From NCBI RefSeq assembly GCF_000416235.1, contig NZ_ATLO01000015.1:1-64000 (forward strand): a DNA stretch of 64,000 nucleotides. The letters run 5' to 3'. Every line of letters starts with the position of its first letter. The stretch's first letter is position 1. Origin of the DNA: Pseudomonas sp. CFII64. Lineage in GTDB: Bacteria; Pseudomonadota; Gammaproteobacteria; Pseudomonadales; Pseudomonadaceae. Positions 42,463 to 51,402 of this stretch are shown here, piece by piece. The notes under the pieces were generated by a model. The model did no database searches and had not been told where the DNA came from. It saw nothing but the letters and a program-made list of their open reading frames with translations. A program made the translations under genes and the position numbers.

Positions 42463-42529
42463 AGTGACGACCCCCAGAAAAAAGTGGCGCCACTCTAACA
42501 TAGGCTCGCCAGCTGGCCGAAGCCTGTGA

Positions 42530-44761
42530 TCAATATCCGTCGGATGAGTCACGCCAGAAACGCTGCAGGCCCCGTTCGACCCGGGGTTGACCGAAGGTGC
42601 CCAGTTGCAGACTGATAGCACCCAGCTCGGCGCTGTCATAGGTGCGAATGCCAAACCAGCGATAGCGTGACATGACCAGGGGATGGGGATGCCCGAACGC
42701 ATTGTTGCGGCCCCGGGAGATCAAAACGCCCTGCGGGTCGACGCCCCGCAAAAACGGCTTGGAAGACGAGGTGCGACTCCCGTGATGCGGCGCTTGCAGC
42801 CAGTCAGCACGAACATCGAAGTCGCTGCGCAGCGCTGCTTGTTCAGCATCGGCGTCGATATCACCGGTCAGCAACAGCCGCTCGCCATTGGCTTCGACCA
42901 TCAGCACGCAAGACGCCTGGTTGCCTTCTTTCGCCTGCTCCCAGCGCCAGGTCGTGAACGTCACACCGTCCCATTCCCAGGATTCACCAACCTCACACAG
43001 CTGCGCGTTGAGTTGCGGCGCGAGCCGTTCCAGTTCACCCCCGAGAACCCGGGCAACCGGCATGCCTTGCTGGATGGCCAGCGCGCCTCCAGCATGATCG
43101 GCGTCGGCATGGCTGAGCAGCATCAGGTCCAGCTTGCGCACCCCGACTTTACGCATGACCGGCAGCACGATGCGCTCGCCGATATCGAACTCGCCGAAGC
43201 GCGGGCCCGCGTCGTACAAAACAGTGTGTTCACGAGTACGCAGCAGAATCGCCAGGCCCTGGCCGACATCCAGTTGCACCACCTGCACTTGCCCGTAAGG
43301 CACGGATTTCAAGGGCGGGAACACGCACAACAACACCAGTGGCCAGCCCAGCGGCCGTAATGGCACACCGCTGGGCAGCAATAACAGCAGCGCACCCAAC
43401 AGGCTCAGCGCCCAGACCCAGAACGGCATCGCGCCGGGGATCCAGACCGGCACCCCGTCGGCAACCCAGCCAAGGAACTGAAACAGCCCATTCAGTGCGC
43501 CACCGGCCAGCCACAACAAGCCTTCGCCAAGGACCGGAACCGGCAGCAACAAAGTCCCAAGCAGCGCAGGTGGCAACGCGACGAAGCTGACCCAGGGCAC
43601 CGCAATCAAATTAGCCAACGGCCCGCTCAGGCTGATGGGCAGATTCAGCGCCAACAGAACTGGCAACAAACCCAGGGCGATCAACCACTGCGCCCGTGTC
43701 CAGCTGCGCAACCAGCTCCAGGCGCCCAATCGCCCACTGAAGATCAGCAGCAAAATTCCCACAGCCAGGAACGACAGCCAGAATCCCGGTTGCAAACTCG
43801 CTAGCGGCTCAACGATCAGAACCGCATTGAGGGACAACAGCAACGGCCAGATCACACCCAGATGGCGAAAGCGCAGACGCCAGAGCAGCACCATGCCGAC
43901 CATGACGCAGGCCCGGCGCACCGGCACTTCAAACCCGGCGAGCAAGCCGTAGCTCAGGGCTGCGCTAAACGCCAGGCCACAAGCCCACGGCAACCAGGGC
44001 AAGGCCCGAGGCCATAAACCCCAGCGCGCCAGCCCGGCAATCAGCGCGTAGATCACACCCGCCAGCAAGCCAATGTGCTGGCCGGAAATCACCAATAAAT
44101 GCACAGTTCCGGTGTTCTGCAGGATTTGCCAGTCCGCCGTGCTCAAGCCCGAACCATCGCCGAGCACCAGCGCCGCCAACCCGCCTTCGCGCCCTTGCGC
44201 ATCCACCGCCAGCAATCGTTGCCGCAGCGCATCACGCCAGCCGTAACTGGCGGCCGACAGCCGTTGGCCGTCGACGACAGTGCCGGTCGCCCCGATCCGC
44301 TGGGCCAGCAACCAGGCTTCATAATCAAACGCGTGGGGATTGACCAACCCGCCGGGCTGCTTGAGTTTGACAGCCAGACGCCAGCGTTCGCCGCTGCGCA
44401 CGGCCGGGCCGCCATACCAGGAAACACGAATGCGTTCAGGCAACCGGGCGCGGCGAGACTTGGCGTCTTCAAGCTCGAAACGAACCACACCCTCGGCAAG
44501 GCTGGGCAAGCCGACCACCTTGCCGTGCAGCCAGAGCGTCTGCCCATCGAGTCGTGGCGGCAATCGATCATTCAGCGCCCACTGTGCCGAGGTGCAGGCC
44601 CAGGTCAGGCCGAACAGGAAAAATGCCAGTGGATACGTGCGAAACGGCAGCAGCATCAATGCAATTACCGGCATCAACAGCAACAGCCAGGTCGGTGGCA
44701 ACTGCGGCAGGAAACGCAACAGCAGCATCCCTAAAGCCAGCGCGAACATCCCTGTGCGCAT
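42530..44761 (-). CDS. comEC: DNA internalization protein ComEC/Rec2
   Basis: A 743-residue polytopic membrane protein that passes single-stranded DNA across the inner membrane during transformation. It has an N-terminal DUF4131 region with two or three membrane segments, the central competence domain with about eight more, and a C-terminal metallo-beta-lactamase domain. That domain keeps the metal motif HADADH and a PHHGSRTSS motif. The gene is intact. It leads the exbB-exbD-lpxK run. In P. aeruginosa a DUF2062 gene and lolCDE lie upstream; here a repeat-bearing gap follows instead. Confidence 0.94.
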   Translation of the reverse strand: MRTGMFALALGMLLLRFLPQLPPTWLLLLMPVIALMLLPFRTYPLAFFLFGLTWACTSAQWALNDRLPPRLDGQTLWLHGKVVGLPSLAEGVVRFELEDAKSRRARLPERIRVSWYGGPAVRSGERWRLAVKLKQPGGLVNPHAFDYEAWLLAQRIGATGTVVDGQRLSAASYGWRDALRQRLLAVDAQGREGGLAALVLGDGSGLSTADWQILQNTGTVHLLVISGQHIGLLAGVIYALIAGLARWGLWPRALPWLPWACGLAFSAALSYGLLAGFEVPVRRACVMVGMVLLWRLRFRHLGVIWPLLLSLNAVLIVEPLASLQPGFWLSFLAVGILLLIFSGRLGAWSWLRSWTRAQWLIALGLLPVLLALNLPISLSGPLANLIAVPWVSFVALPPALLGTLLLPVPVLGEGLLWLAGGALNGLFQFLGWVADGVPVWIPGAMPFWVWALSLLGALLLLLPSGVPLRPLGWPLVLLCVFPPLKSVPYGQVQVVQLDVGQGLAILLRTREHTVLYDAGPRFGEFDIGERIVLPVMRKVGVRKLDLMLLSHADADHAGGALAIQQGMPVARVLGGELERLAPQLNAQLCEVGESWEWDGVTFTTWRWEQAKEGNQASCVLMVEANGERLLLTGDIDADAEQAALRSDFDVRADWLQAPHHGSRTSSSKPFLRGVDPQGVLISRGRNNAFGHPHPLVMSRYRWFGIRTYDSAELGAISLQLGTFGQPRVERGLQRFWRDSSDGY

Positions 44762-44859
44762 ACGTGTTCATCCCGATTACTGCAAAAGTCCTCTAACGGA
44801 TTAGCTCAGGCGGTCGCGAGGCGTCGGGATCAATTGTCACAAGGTTTTGGGTGGCGGCG

Positions 44860-45150
44860 GTGAGTTGGCGATGGGGTTGGATCGGGAAGAGTACATATCC
44901 ATTATTGGTGTGTGCTGGAATTACGGTTCCGCTCTTACAGCGGGTCACTTTTGGCAAACGCCCCAAAAGTAACCAAAAAGTCAGCCCCTCCATTGGGTCT
45001 TCGCTGAGCTCAGACTTCCCTCACTCCGGCATTACTCCGTGGGTCGCCGCAAAGGGCCATCCCTGGCCCAGTGCGGCTAACTCGGCATCCATGCCGAGTT
45101 CCCCACTGCGCAATACCTGCGTTCGGCCTGCTGGGAAAGGGGCCTGACCC
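44860..45150. repeat. interspersed intergenic repeat
   Basis: About 290 bases with no credible gene. It carries ACTTTTGG/CCAAAAGT inverted arms (44947-44954, 44963-44970), a perfect AACTCGGCAT/ATGCCGAGTT palindrome (45079-45100), and the phrase CATCCCTGGCCCAGTGCGGC. I recognise this pattern from repeated intergenic elements of Pseudomonas and Xanthomonas that spawn spurious small proteins. The rest of the 611-base gap (44762-45372) has only REP-like fragments (about 45210-45290) and a terminator. Confidence 0.6.
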
Positions 45151-45207
45151 GATCTCCGGACTCAATTCGACTTGATCTCTGAGTGCTCTATCTCTCGCAG
45201 GAGCTCC

Positions 45208-45290
45208 GTGGTTCTGTTGGAGCGAGCGGGCGGCGATCCGACTTGCCCGCGAAGACGCCTTCCCGGATAAATCCGGTCCCACAGGTTTCA
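45208..45290. repeat. REP-like fragments
   Basis: GTTGGAGCGAGCGGGCGGC, ACTTGCCCGCGAAGACG and CTTCCCGGATAAATCCGG are mixed pieces of both REP families of this window, close together in the gap before rluB. Confidence 0.5.
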
Positions 45291-45324
45291 CACATGTTTT
45301 TCACACAAGCTCCTCACAGCAGAC

Positions 45325-45358
45325 AAAAAAAACGCCAATCTCTCGATTGGCGTTTCTT
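45325..45358 (-). terminator. terminator of rluB
   Basis: On the minus strand AACGCCAATC/GATTGGCGTT is followed by a run of eight Ts, starting 15 bases beyond the rluB stop. Confidence 0.92.
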
Positions 45359-45372
45359 GTTACATCACCGCA

Positions 45373-46650
45373 TTACTGCGGCTTGCGGCGACCGAAGCCT
45401 GGGCGTTGGCCCGAGCCCGACGGCGGGCCACGGCGCTTGCCGGATGGCGCATCGTCGACCAGCGTGATGCCTGGACGCTTGTGCGCAGGTTTGGCTGGAC
45501 GCTTGTTGACATCATTCGGACGCTCGGCCACTGGCGTGCCACGGCTGTTGTCGGTACGACCGTTGGCCGGACGCGGACTGCGCGGCGACGGTTTGCTCGG
45601 ATCGTTACGCGAACCGGCAGGACGTTGGCCACGACCGGATTCGGAACGTGGACCGGACGGACGCTGGGTCGAATCACCCCGCACACGATCACGCTCGCTG
45701 CCGGTGACTTGTGGCTGACGCGGCGCGCGATCGGCGGTCGGAGCAGCGGCACCGGCAGCCGGACGCAAGGTGCGAACACGCTCGCCTTTGCCCAATGGAC
45801 GCGAGGACTGGCGCTGCAAGCGCTCCATCTTGTCCTTGGTCTTGGCGTTCATTTGCGGCTGGGCAACCGGCTCAAGGCCAACTTCCTGGCTGAGCACGTC
45901 GACTTCGTACTGGCTCATTTCGCGCCAGCGACCCATCGGCAGGTCGGAGTTGAGGAACACCGGCCCGTAGCGCACGCGCTTCAGACGGCTGACCACCAGA
46001 CCCTGGGATTCCCACAGCCGACGGACTTCGCGGTTGCGACCTTCCATCACCACGCAGTGATACCAATGGTTGAAGCCTTCGCCACCCGGCGCTTCCTTGA
46101 TGTCGGTAAAACGCGCCGGACCATCTTCAAGGACTACACCGGCTTTCAGACGCGCCAGCATGTCGTCATCGACTTCGCCACGAACGCGCACTGCGTACTC
46201 GCGGTCCATCTCGAAGGACGGGTGCATCAAGCGGTTGGCCAGCTCACCATCGGTGGTGAACATCAGCAAACCGGTGGTGTTGATGTCCAGGCGACCGATA
46301 TTGACCCAACGGCCTTCTTTTGGACGCGGCAGGCGATCGAACACCGTCGGGCGACCTTCAGGGTCGTCGCGGGTGCAGATTTCACCGTCCGGCTTGTTGT
46401 ACATGATGACGCGGCGAACCGTTTCGGCTGCCTCTTCGCGCTTGATCACGCGACCATCTACAGTGATGGCGTCATGCATGTCGACGCGTTGACCGAGGGT
46501 CGCGTCCTTGCCATTGACCTTGATTCGGCCCTGGCTGATCCAGGCTTCGACGTCACGTCGCGAACCTACACCAATACGCGCCAGAACCTTCTGCAGTTTT
46601 TCACCTGCGGGTCCGATTTCCTGGCTGTCCTGCTTGTCTTTGATACTCAT
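45373..46650 (-). CDS. rluB: 23S rRNA pseudouridine(2605) synthase RluB
   Basis: A 425-residue RsuA-family pseudouridine synthase. The S4 domain spans about 18-75, and the catalytic Asp lies in GRLDINTTGL near residue 120. From about residue 265 on, the protein is an extra tail rich in Arg, Pro, Ser, Gly and Lys, about 160 residues long, likely disordered and RNA-binding. The ATG at 46650 has a GGGAGGTG Shine-Dalgarno. It follows the DUF1289 gene and the scp genes. Confidence 0.95.
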   Translation of the reverse strand: MSIKDKQDSQEIGPAGEKLQKVLARIGVGSRRDVEAWISQGRIKVNGKDATLGQRVDMHDAITVDGRVIKREEAAETVRRVIMYNKPDGEICTRDDPEGRPTVFDRLPRPKEGRWVNIGRLDINTTGLLMFTTDGELANRLMHPSFEMDREYAVRVRGEVDDDMLARLKAGVVLEDGPARFTDIKEAPGGEGFNHWYHCVVMEGRNREVRRLWESQGLVVSRLKRVRYGPVFLNSDLPMGRWREMSQYEVDVLSQEVGLEPVAQPQMNAKTKDKMERLQRQSSRPLGKGERVRTLRPAAGAAAPTADRAPRQPQVTGSERDRVRGDSTQRPSGPRSESGRGQRPAGSRNDPSKPSPRSPRPANGRTDNSRGTPVAERPNDVNKRPAKPAHKRPGITLVDDAPSGKRRGPPSGSGQRPGFGRRKPQ

Positions 46651-46836
46651 CTGGGCACCTCCCGGTGTGTCGATTCAGGGGACGCCGAGGACCGGCGTGA
46701 CCTGCTGCTCCCGGCTGTGGATAGCCGCGAAGCGAAAATTCTAAAAAGCCTGTGGCGAGTATGAATCGCCAAAAGGTCGCGAATCATACGCTCAAGGCGC
46801 ACGTTGCGCATCACAGGCTAGTCGAAATATTGCCGC

Positions 46837-47025
46837 TCACTTCTTTTTCCGCCGACCGGCGCCCTTCAGTTTGCTCAACCGAATGGCTGCCTCGGCCAAC
46901 ACAACGCGCCGCTCGCCTTTCTCCATCTTCTTCCAGCTCTTGATTTCTTTCTTGCTGCGGCCACACCCGATGCAAATCTCGTCGTCGAATTTGCAGAGGC
47001 TGATGCAGGGGTTTTTGCTGCTCAT
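46837..47025 (-). CDS. DUF1289 small cysteine-rich protein
   Basis: A 62-residue protein with four cysteines spaced as in a small metal-binding knuckle (PCISLC and CIGC near residues 7-21) and a very basic C-terminus (GRRKKK). DUF1289 proteins are widespread and of unknown function. It sits between scpB and rluB, with a REPIN separating it from scpB. Confidence 0.88.
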   Translation of the reverse strand: MSSKNPCISLCKFDDEICIGCGRSKKEIKSWKKMEKGERRVVLAEAAIRLSKLKGAGRRKKK

Positions 47026-47063
47026 GGAGTGCCCCCGAAATAAGGTTAATGGGAGATCCCGTT

Positions 47064-47156
47064 CCGTAGGACCGGCTTTAGCCGGGAGGAGGTCCGGGAA
47101 TTCCAGCAGCTACGTCGTCAGATCTGTCGCTCTCCCGGCTGAAGCCGGTCCTACGG
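47064..47156. repeat. REPIN (inverted REP pair, family 1)
   Basis: Arms 47064-47088 and 47132-47156 are 25-base inverted copies with a single mismatch, separated by 43 bases. Each arm holds the CCGGCTTnAGCCGG palindrome. It lies between scpB and the DUF1289 gene. Confidence 0.85.
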
Positions 47157-47170
47157 ATGCCAGCGGTTTG

Positions 47171-47959
47171 TCAGGCACCCGGATTCTTGTCGTCTTCCGG
47201 GTCGTCTGCCAATTCAGACTCTGTATCAGGCTCATTGATCAATAAATCGTCGAAGTCGATTTTCAGGCCCTGCTCCATGGAATCGAGCTCCACCAGCAGG
47301 CTGCGGAAGCTGGTTTCGTCACGTGGCGGCTCGGGTTCTGCGTCGGGGTCGAGGCTGGCGTCAGCCAAGGCCTGCAAGTGCGCAGGCACCGGGGCGTCTT
47401 CGAAATCGAGGATCGGATCGGGTTCCAGCTCGCGCAGATCGGCCAGCGGCGGTAAATCGTCGAGGTTTTTCAGGTTGAAGTGGTCGAGAAAACCCTTGGT
47501 GGTGGCGAACATCGCAGGTTTTCCGGGCACATCGCGGTAACCCACGACCCGGATCCACTCGCGCTCCAGCAAGGTCTTGACGATATGGCTGTTGACCGCC
47601 ACGCCCCGCACATCTTCGATTTCGCCACGGGTGATCGGCTGGCGATAGGCAATCAGCGCCATGGTTTCCAGCATGGCTCGGGAATAGCGTTGCGGGCGTT
47701 CTTCCCACAGGCGGCCGACCCAGGGCGAAAATTTCTCGCGGATCTGCAAGCGATAACCGGAGGCAACTTCCTTGAGCTCGAAAGCCCGGCCATCGCAGGA
47801 CTTGCGCAGCAATTCCAGGGCTTTCCTGAACACCGGTGGCTCGGGGCGCTCGCCTTCTTCGAACAACTCAAAGAGGCGTTCCAGCGATTGCGGCTTGCCC
47901 GAGGCCAATAGAAAAGCTTCGAGCAGCGGTGCCAGCTCGCGGGGTTCGTTGAGGTTCAT
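47171..47959 (-). CDS. scpB: segregation and condensation protein B
   Basis: A 262-residue winged-helix partner of ScpA in the Smc condensin complex. Two winged-helix regions lie in about 10-165, with the conserved ETMALIAYRQPITRGEIE segment. The last 80 residues are an acidic tail longer than in the shortest ScpB proteins. I start at ATG 47959, 10 bases after the scpA stop; the longer frame runs into scpA. Confidence 0.94.
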   Translation of the reverse strand: MNLNEPRELAPLLEAFLLASGKPQSLERLFELFEEGERPEPPVFRKALELLRKSCDGRAFELKEVASGYRLQIREKFSPWVGRLWEERPQRYSRAMLETMALIAYRQPITRGEIEDVRGVAVNSHIVKTLLEREWIRVVGYRDVPGKPAMFATTKGFLDHFNLKNLDDLPPLADLRELEPDPILDFEDAPVPAHLQALADASLDPDAEPEPPRDETSFRSLLVELDSMEQGLKIDFDDLLINEPDTESELADDPEDDKNPGA

Positions 47960-47969
47960 TGATCTGCTC

Positions 47970-48788
47970 TTATTCGGCTCGCGCCCGGACATGGATCGCC
48001 GCGAAGGGCTCGTTCTGCACCAATTCCACCAAGGATTCCTTGACCAGCTCAAGCACCGCCATGAACGTCACGACCACGCCGAGCCGCCCTTCTTCGGCAG
48101 TGAACAGCTCGGCAAACGGCACAAAACCGCCGCCTTTGAGTCGTTCCAGCACGTCGCTCATGCGCTCGCGGGTGGACAACGCTTCACGGCTGACCTGATG
48201 GCTTTCAAACATATCGCCCCGGCGCAGCACTTCGGCCATGGACATCAATAGCTCGTCGAGACTGACATCCGGCAACAGCTTGCGCGCCCTGGCTTCCGGC
48301 GCGTCCAGCCGGGGCACGCTGACATCGCGGCCGACCCGGGTCAGCCGGTCGATGCCTTCGGCGGCGGCCTTGAAGCGTTCGTACTCTTGCAGACGACGAA
48401 TCAGCTCCGCGCGGGGGTCGTCCTCTTCCTCCTCAATGGCCGCCGAGCGCGGCAAAAGCATGCGCGACTTGATCTCGGCGAGCATGGCGGCCATCACCAG
48501 ATACTCAGCGGCCAATTCCAGGCGCACGGTTTTCATCAGCTCGACGTAGCCCATGTATTGCTTGGTGATCTCGGCCACCGGGATATCGAGGATATCGATG
48601 TTCTGTTTGCGGATCAGATAGAGCAGCAGGTCCAGCGGGCCTTCGAAGGCTTCGAGAAAGACCTCAAGGGCATCCGGCGGGATATACAGGTCCACCGGCA
48701 TCTGCATGACCGCCTGGCCATAGACCATGGCGAATGGCAGTTCCTGCTGCGCGCCGGCCTGGCTGTCCACCGTTTCCGCCACGGTCAT
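47970..48788 (-). CDS. scpA: segregation and condensation protein A
   Basis: A 272-residue kleisin that bridges Smc heads for chromosome compaction and segregation. The N-terminal EGPLDLLLYLIRKQNIDI segment and the C-terminal winged helix are typical. About 40 residues precede the usual N-terminal start of the domain. Its ATG overlaps the Sua5-like stop (TAATG), and scpB follows. Confidence 0.94.
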   Translation of the reverse strand: MTVAETVDSQAGAQQELPFAMVYGQAVMQMPVDLYIPPDALEVFLEAFEGPLDLLLYLIRKQNIDILDIPVAEITKQYMGYVELMKTVRLELAAEYLVMAAMLAEIKSRMLLPRSAAIEEEEDDPRAELIRRLQEYERFKAAAEGIDRLTRVGRDVSVPRLDAPEARARKLLPDVSLDELLMSMAEVLRRGDMFESHQVSREALSTRERMSDVLERLKGGGFVPFAELFTAEEGRLGVVVTFMAVLELVKESLVELVQNEPFAAIHVRARAE

Positions 48789-49417
48789 TACGCTTCCACA
48801 CCGAACGGCGTTGGATCGCCACAGCCGACGCGGATCACCTGCGGCTCGCCGTCAGCCAGATTGATCACCGTTGAAGCAGAAATCCCGCCGATGCCGCCAT
48901 CGATGATCAGGTCCACCTGGCGCTCCAGGAGCTGACGCATTTCGTAGGGATCGCTCAGCGGCACGCTGTCCCCCGGCATGATCAGGCTGACGCTCATCAG
49001 CGGTTCGCCCAGTTCCTCCAGCAGCGCCTGCGCGATGGGATGACCCGGCACGCGCAGACCGATGGTGCGGCGCTTGGGGTGCAGCACCAATCTCGGCACT
49101 TCCCGGGTGGCGTTGAGAATGAACGTGTAGGGCCCCGGCGTATGCGCCTTGAGCGCGCGAAACGCGCCGGTATCAACCTTGGCGAACAGCCCGAGCTGCG
49201 ACAGGTCGCAACACATCAGGGTGAAGTTGTGCTTGTCGTCCAGCTGACGCAGGCGGCGGATTCGCTCGATGGCGCTTTTGTCGCCGATCTGACAACCCAG
49301 TGCATAGGAGGAATCAGTGGGATAGACCACCAGCCCGCCAGCCTTGATGATTTCTGCGGCCTGTTTGATCAGGCGCGGCTGCGGGTTTTCCGGGTGCACC
49401 TGGAAAAATTGACTCAC
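48788..49417 (-). CDS. Sua5/YciO/YrdC family protein
   Basis: A 209-residue member of the L-threonylcarbamoyladenylate synthase family, YciO branch, which helps make or handles the intermediate for t6A in tRNA. PTDSSYALGC (about 33-42) and the KRRTIGLRVP segment are typical. GTG at 49417 is chosen because AGGAAG precedes it and the family begins SQFFQVHP; the longer frame overlaps the PHP gene. Confidence 0.92.
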   Translation of the reverse strand: MSQFFQVHPENPQPRLIKQAAEIIKAGGLVVYPTDSSYALGCQIGDKSAIERIRRLRQLDDKHNFTLMCCDLSQLGLFAKVDTGAFRALKAHTPGPYTFILNATREVPRLVLHPKRRTIGLRVPGHPIAQALLEELGEPLMSVSLIMPGDSVPLSDPYEMRQLLERQVDLIIDGGIGGISASTVINLADGEPQVIRVGCGDPTPFGVEA

Positions 49418-49430
49418 GGTATCTTCCTGT

Positions 49431-50294
49431 TCAGACGGCGGCAGTAGGCTGGTCATGTTTGAATCGACACCAAAGTGGCGGCAGGTCTTCGGGCAACGGT
49501 CGGTAAATACCGATCTCGGACCAGGCGCCAGGAGCGTGGAAGTCACTGCCGGCACTCACCAGCAGACCGAATTCACGAGCCAGGATGGCCAATGTCCCGA
49601 CCTGCTCGGCAGGCTGCAGACCGTTGACCACCTCTATGGCATGGCCGCCAGCCTGCAAAAACTCGGCGACCAGTTTACGACGTTTGCTGCGGGTGAAATC
49701 GTAGTGCGCAGGGTGCGCAAGGCTGACCCAGGCTCCAGAAGCGCGCAGCATCGCGACGGTATCTTCCAGCGTGGGCCAATGCAGCTTGACGTCGCCGAGC
49801 TTGCCGGCACCCAGCCATTTGCGGAACGCTTCGGCGCGATCCTTGACGAAACCTTCACGCACCATGAAGTCGGCAAAGTGCGGACGGGCCGGTGCATTTC
49901 CGCTGTCGCCCAGCTCCTGCTGGATCGCTCGGGCACCTTCCAGCGCTCCGGCCATACCTTTGATCGCCAATTTGCGACTTATTTCTTCGGCACGCAGCCA
50001 GCGTCCGGTGTGCAAACGGGCAATTGCCTCGACCAGAAGCGGCGCATTGACGTCGAAACCATAGCCCAGAATGTGGATGGTCGCCCCGCCCCAGGTGCAG
50101 GATAATTCGACGCCGTTGACCAGCTGCATACCCAGCGCATGCGCCGCAGTCCGGGCTTCTTCGAGGCCTTCGAGGGTGTCGTGATCGGTCAGGGACAAGA
50201 CGCGCACGCCATTTTCATAAGCACGCGCAACCAGGTCCGCAGGTGCCATGGCGCCATCGGAAGCAGTGCTGTGGCAGTGCAGGTCAACATTCAT
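49431..50294 (-). CDS. PHP-domain phosphoesterase (RNase AM / YciV type)
   Basis: A 287-residue PHP protein with metal ligands in DLHCHST (His6, His8), LTDHDT, the ELSCTW glutamate, AHPAHYD and SAGSDFHAPG. The E. coli homologue trims 5' ends of rRNAs and hydrolyses 3',5'-nucleotide bisphosphates. It is the first gene of the minus-strand run to rluB and divergent from ispZ. Confidence 0.92.
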   Translation of the reverse strand: MNVDLHCHSTASDGAMAPADLVARAYENGVRVLSLTDHDTLEGLEEARTAAHALGMQLVNGVELSCTWGGATIHILGYGFDVNAPLLVEAIARLHTGRWLRAEEISRKLAIKGMAGALEGARAIQQELGDSGNAPARPHFADFMVREGFVKDRAEAFRKWLGAGKLGDVKLHWPTLEDTVAMLRASGAWVSLAHPAHYDFTRSKRRKLVAEFLQAGGHAIEVVNGLQPAEQVGTLAILAREFGLLVSAGSDFHAPGAWSEIGIYRPLPEDLPPLWCRFKHDQPTAAV

Positions 50295-50361
50295 AAGGTG
50301 GCGCTTTCGCTGTCATTGATGTTTGTTATTATGCCGCCACATCCTGCTTCTGGCTGCCATT

Positions 50362-50964
50362 GTGAAACAATTCATCGACTTCATCCCGCTGTTGCTGTTT
50401 TTCATCGTTTATAAAATCGAGCCTCGCGCCGTCGACATCCTGGGGAACAGCGTCACGGTGGGTGGCATATTCAGTGCGACCGCCATGCTGATCATCAGTT
50501 CGGTAGTGGTCTACGGCTTTCTGTTCTTCAAGCAAGGCAAGCTGGAAAAAAGCCAGTGGCTGACGTTGGTCGCCTGCCTGGTGTTCGGTAGCCTGACGCT
50601 GGCGTTCCACAGTGAAACCTTCCTGAAATGGAAAGCTCCGGTGGTGAACTGGCTGTTCGCCCTGGCGTTTGCCGGCAGCCATTTTATCGGCGACCGCCCG
50701 TTGATCCAGCGCATCATGGGCCATGCCCTGACCTTGCCGCAGGCCATCTGGACCAAGCTGAACATCGCCTGGATCATCTTCTTCCTGTTCTGCGGCGCGG
50801 CCAACCTGTACGTGGCGTTTACCTATCAGGAATTCTGGGTCGATTTCAAAGTCTTCGGCAGCCTGGGCATGACGCTGTTGTTCCTGGTCGGCCAGGGCCT
50901 GTTCCTTGCCCGCCACATGCATGATCCCGAAACACCTCCACCTTCAACAAAAACCGAGGACTGA
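50362..50964 (+). CDS. ispZ: inner membrane septation protein (YciB/IspZ)
   Basis: A 200-residue membrane protein with five hydrophobic segments, linked to cell envelope elongation and septation. [13 protein letters not shown] at the start and [18 protein letters not shown] in the middle are family signatures. The start is GTG 50362, as in other pseudomonads. It is followed with no gap by the YciI-like gene. Confidence 0.93.
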   Translation: MKQFIDFIPLLLFFIVYKIEPRAVDILGNSVTVGGIFSATAMLIISSVVVYGFLFFKQGKLEKSQWLTLVACLVFGSLTLAFHSETFLKWKAPVVNWLFALAFAGSHFIGDRPLIQRIMGHALTLPQAIWTKLNIAWIIFFLFCGAANLYVAFTYQEFWVDFKVFGSLGMTLLFLVGQGLFLARHMHDPETPPPSTKTED

Positions 50965-50965
50965 C

Positions 50966-51265
50966 ATGCTCTATGCCATCGTAGCCACAGACGTCGAAAA
51001 CTCCCTGGAAAAACGCCTGAGCGTTCGCCCCGCCCACCTGGAGCGCTTGAACGCGCTCAAGGATGAGGGTCGCCTGATCCTGGCTGGCCCGCATCCGGCG
51101 GTGGACAGCAACGATCCGGGCGCGGCCGGTTTCACCGGCAGCCTGATCGTTGCCGAGTTTGACTCACTCAGCGCGGCCAAGGCCTGGGCCGAGGCTGACC
51201 CATTCGTGGCAGCCGGTGTCTACGCTCACGTGGTGGTCAAGCCGTTCAAGCACGTCCTGCCCTGA
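50966..51265 (+). CDS. YciI family protein
   Basis: A 99-residue dimeric alpha/beta-barrel protein of the YciI family. [22 protein letters not shown] is shortened here to RPAHLERL...LAGPHP, the usual active-site region. Function is unknown; it may be a small enzyme. ATG 50966 begins right after the ispZ stop and is preceded by GAGGA, so the two are coupled. Confidence 0.93.
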   Translation: MLYAIVATDVENSLEKRLSVRPAHLERLNALKDEGRLILAGPHPAVDSNDPGAAGFTGSLIVAEFDSLSAAKAWAEADPFVAAGVYAHVVVKPFKHVLP

Positions 51266-51283
51266 TAGCCCGTCGTCCAATGC

Positions 51284-51316
51284 TGCGATTGTTGCTCGAC
51301 CTGAGCAACAATCGCA
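51284..51316. repeat. perfect 14-bp inverted repeat
   Basis: TGCGATTGTTGCTC (51284-51297) and its exact complement (51303-51316) surround a 5-base loop, 18 bases after the YciI stop. There is no T-run, so it is either a rho-dependent end point, an RNA-stabilising hairpin or a protein site. Confidence 0.75.
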
Positions 51317-51402
51317 CAATCCCCGCTCGTCATTAATCATTCTCATCGCCCTGCCGACAACCTTCTGAATATCTAAAAACACTGCTTGAAACAGGGGTTC
51401 AG

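Noticed and set aside
44793..44993. 66-codon open frame beside comEC
   Set aside because: It lies in the interspersed repeat; similar short proteins are predicted at many copies of this repeat and are not likely to be made.
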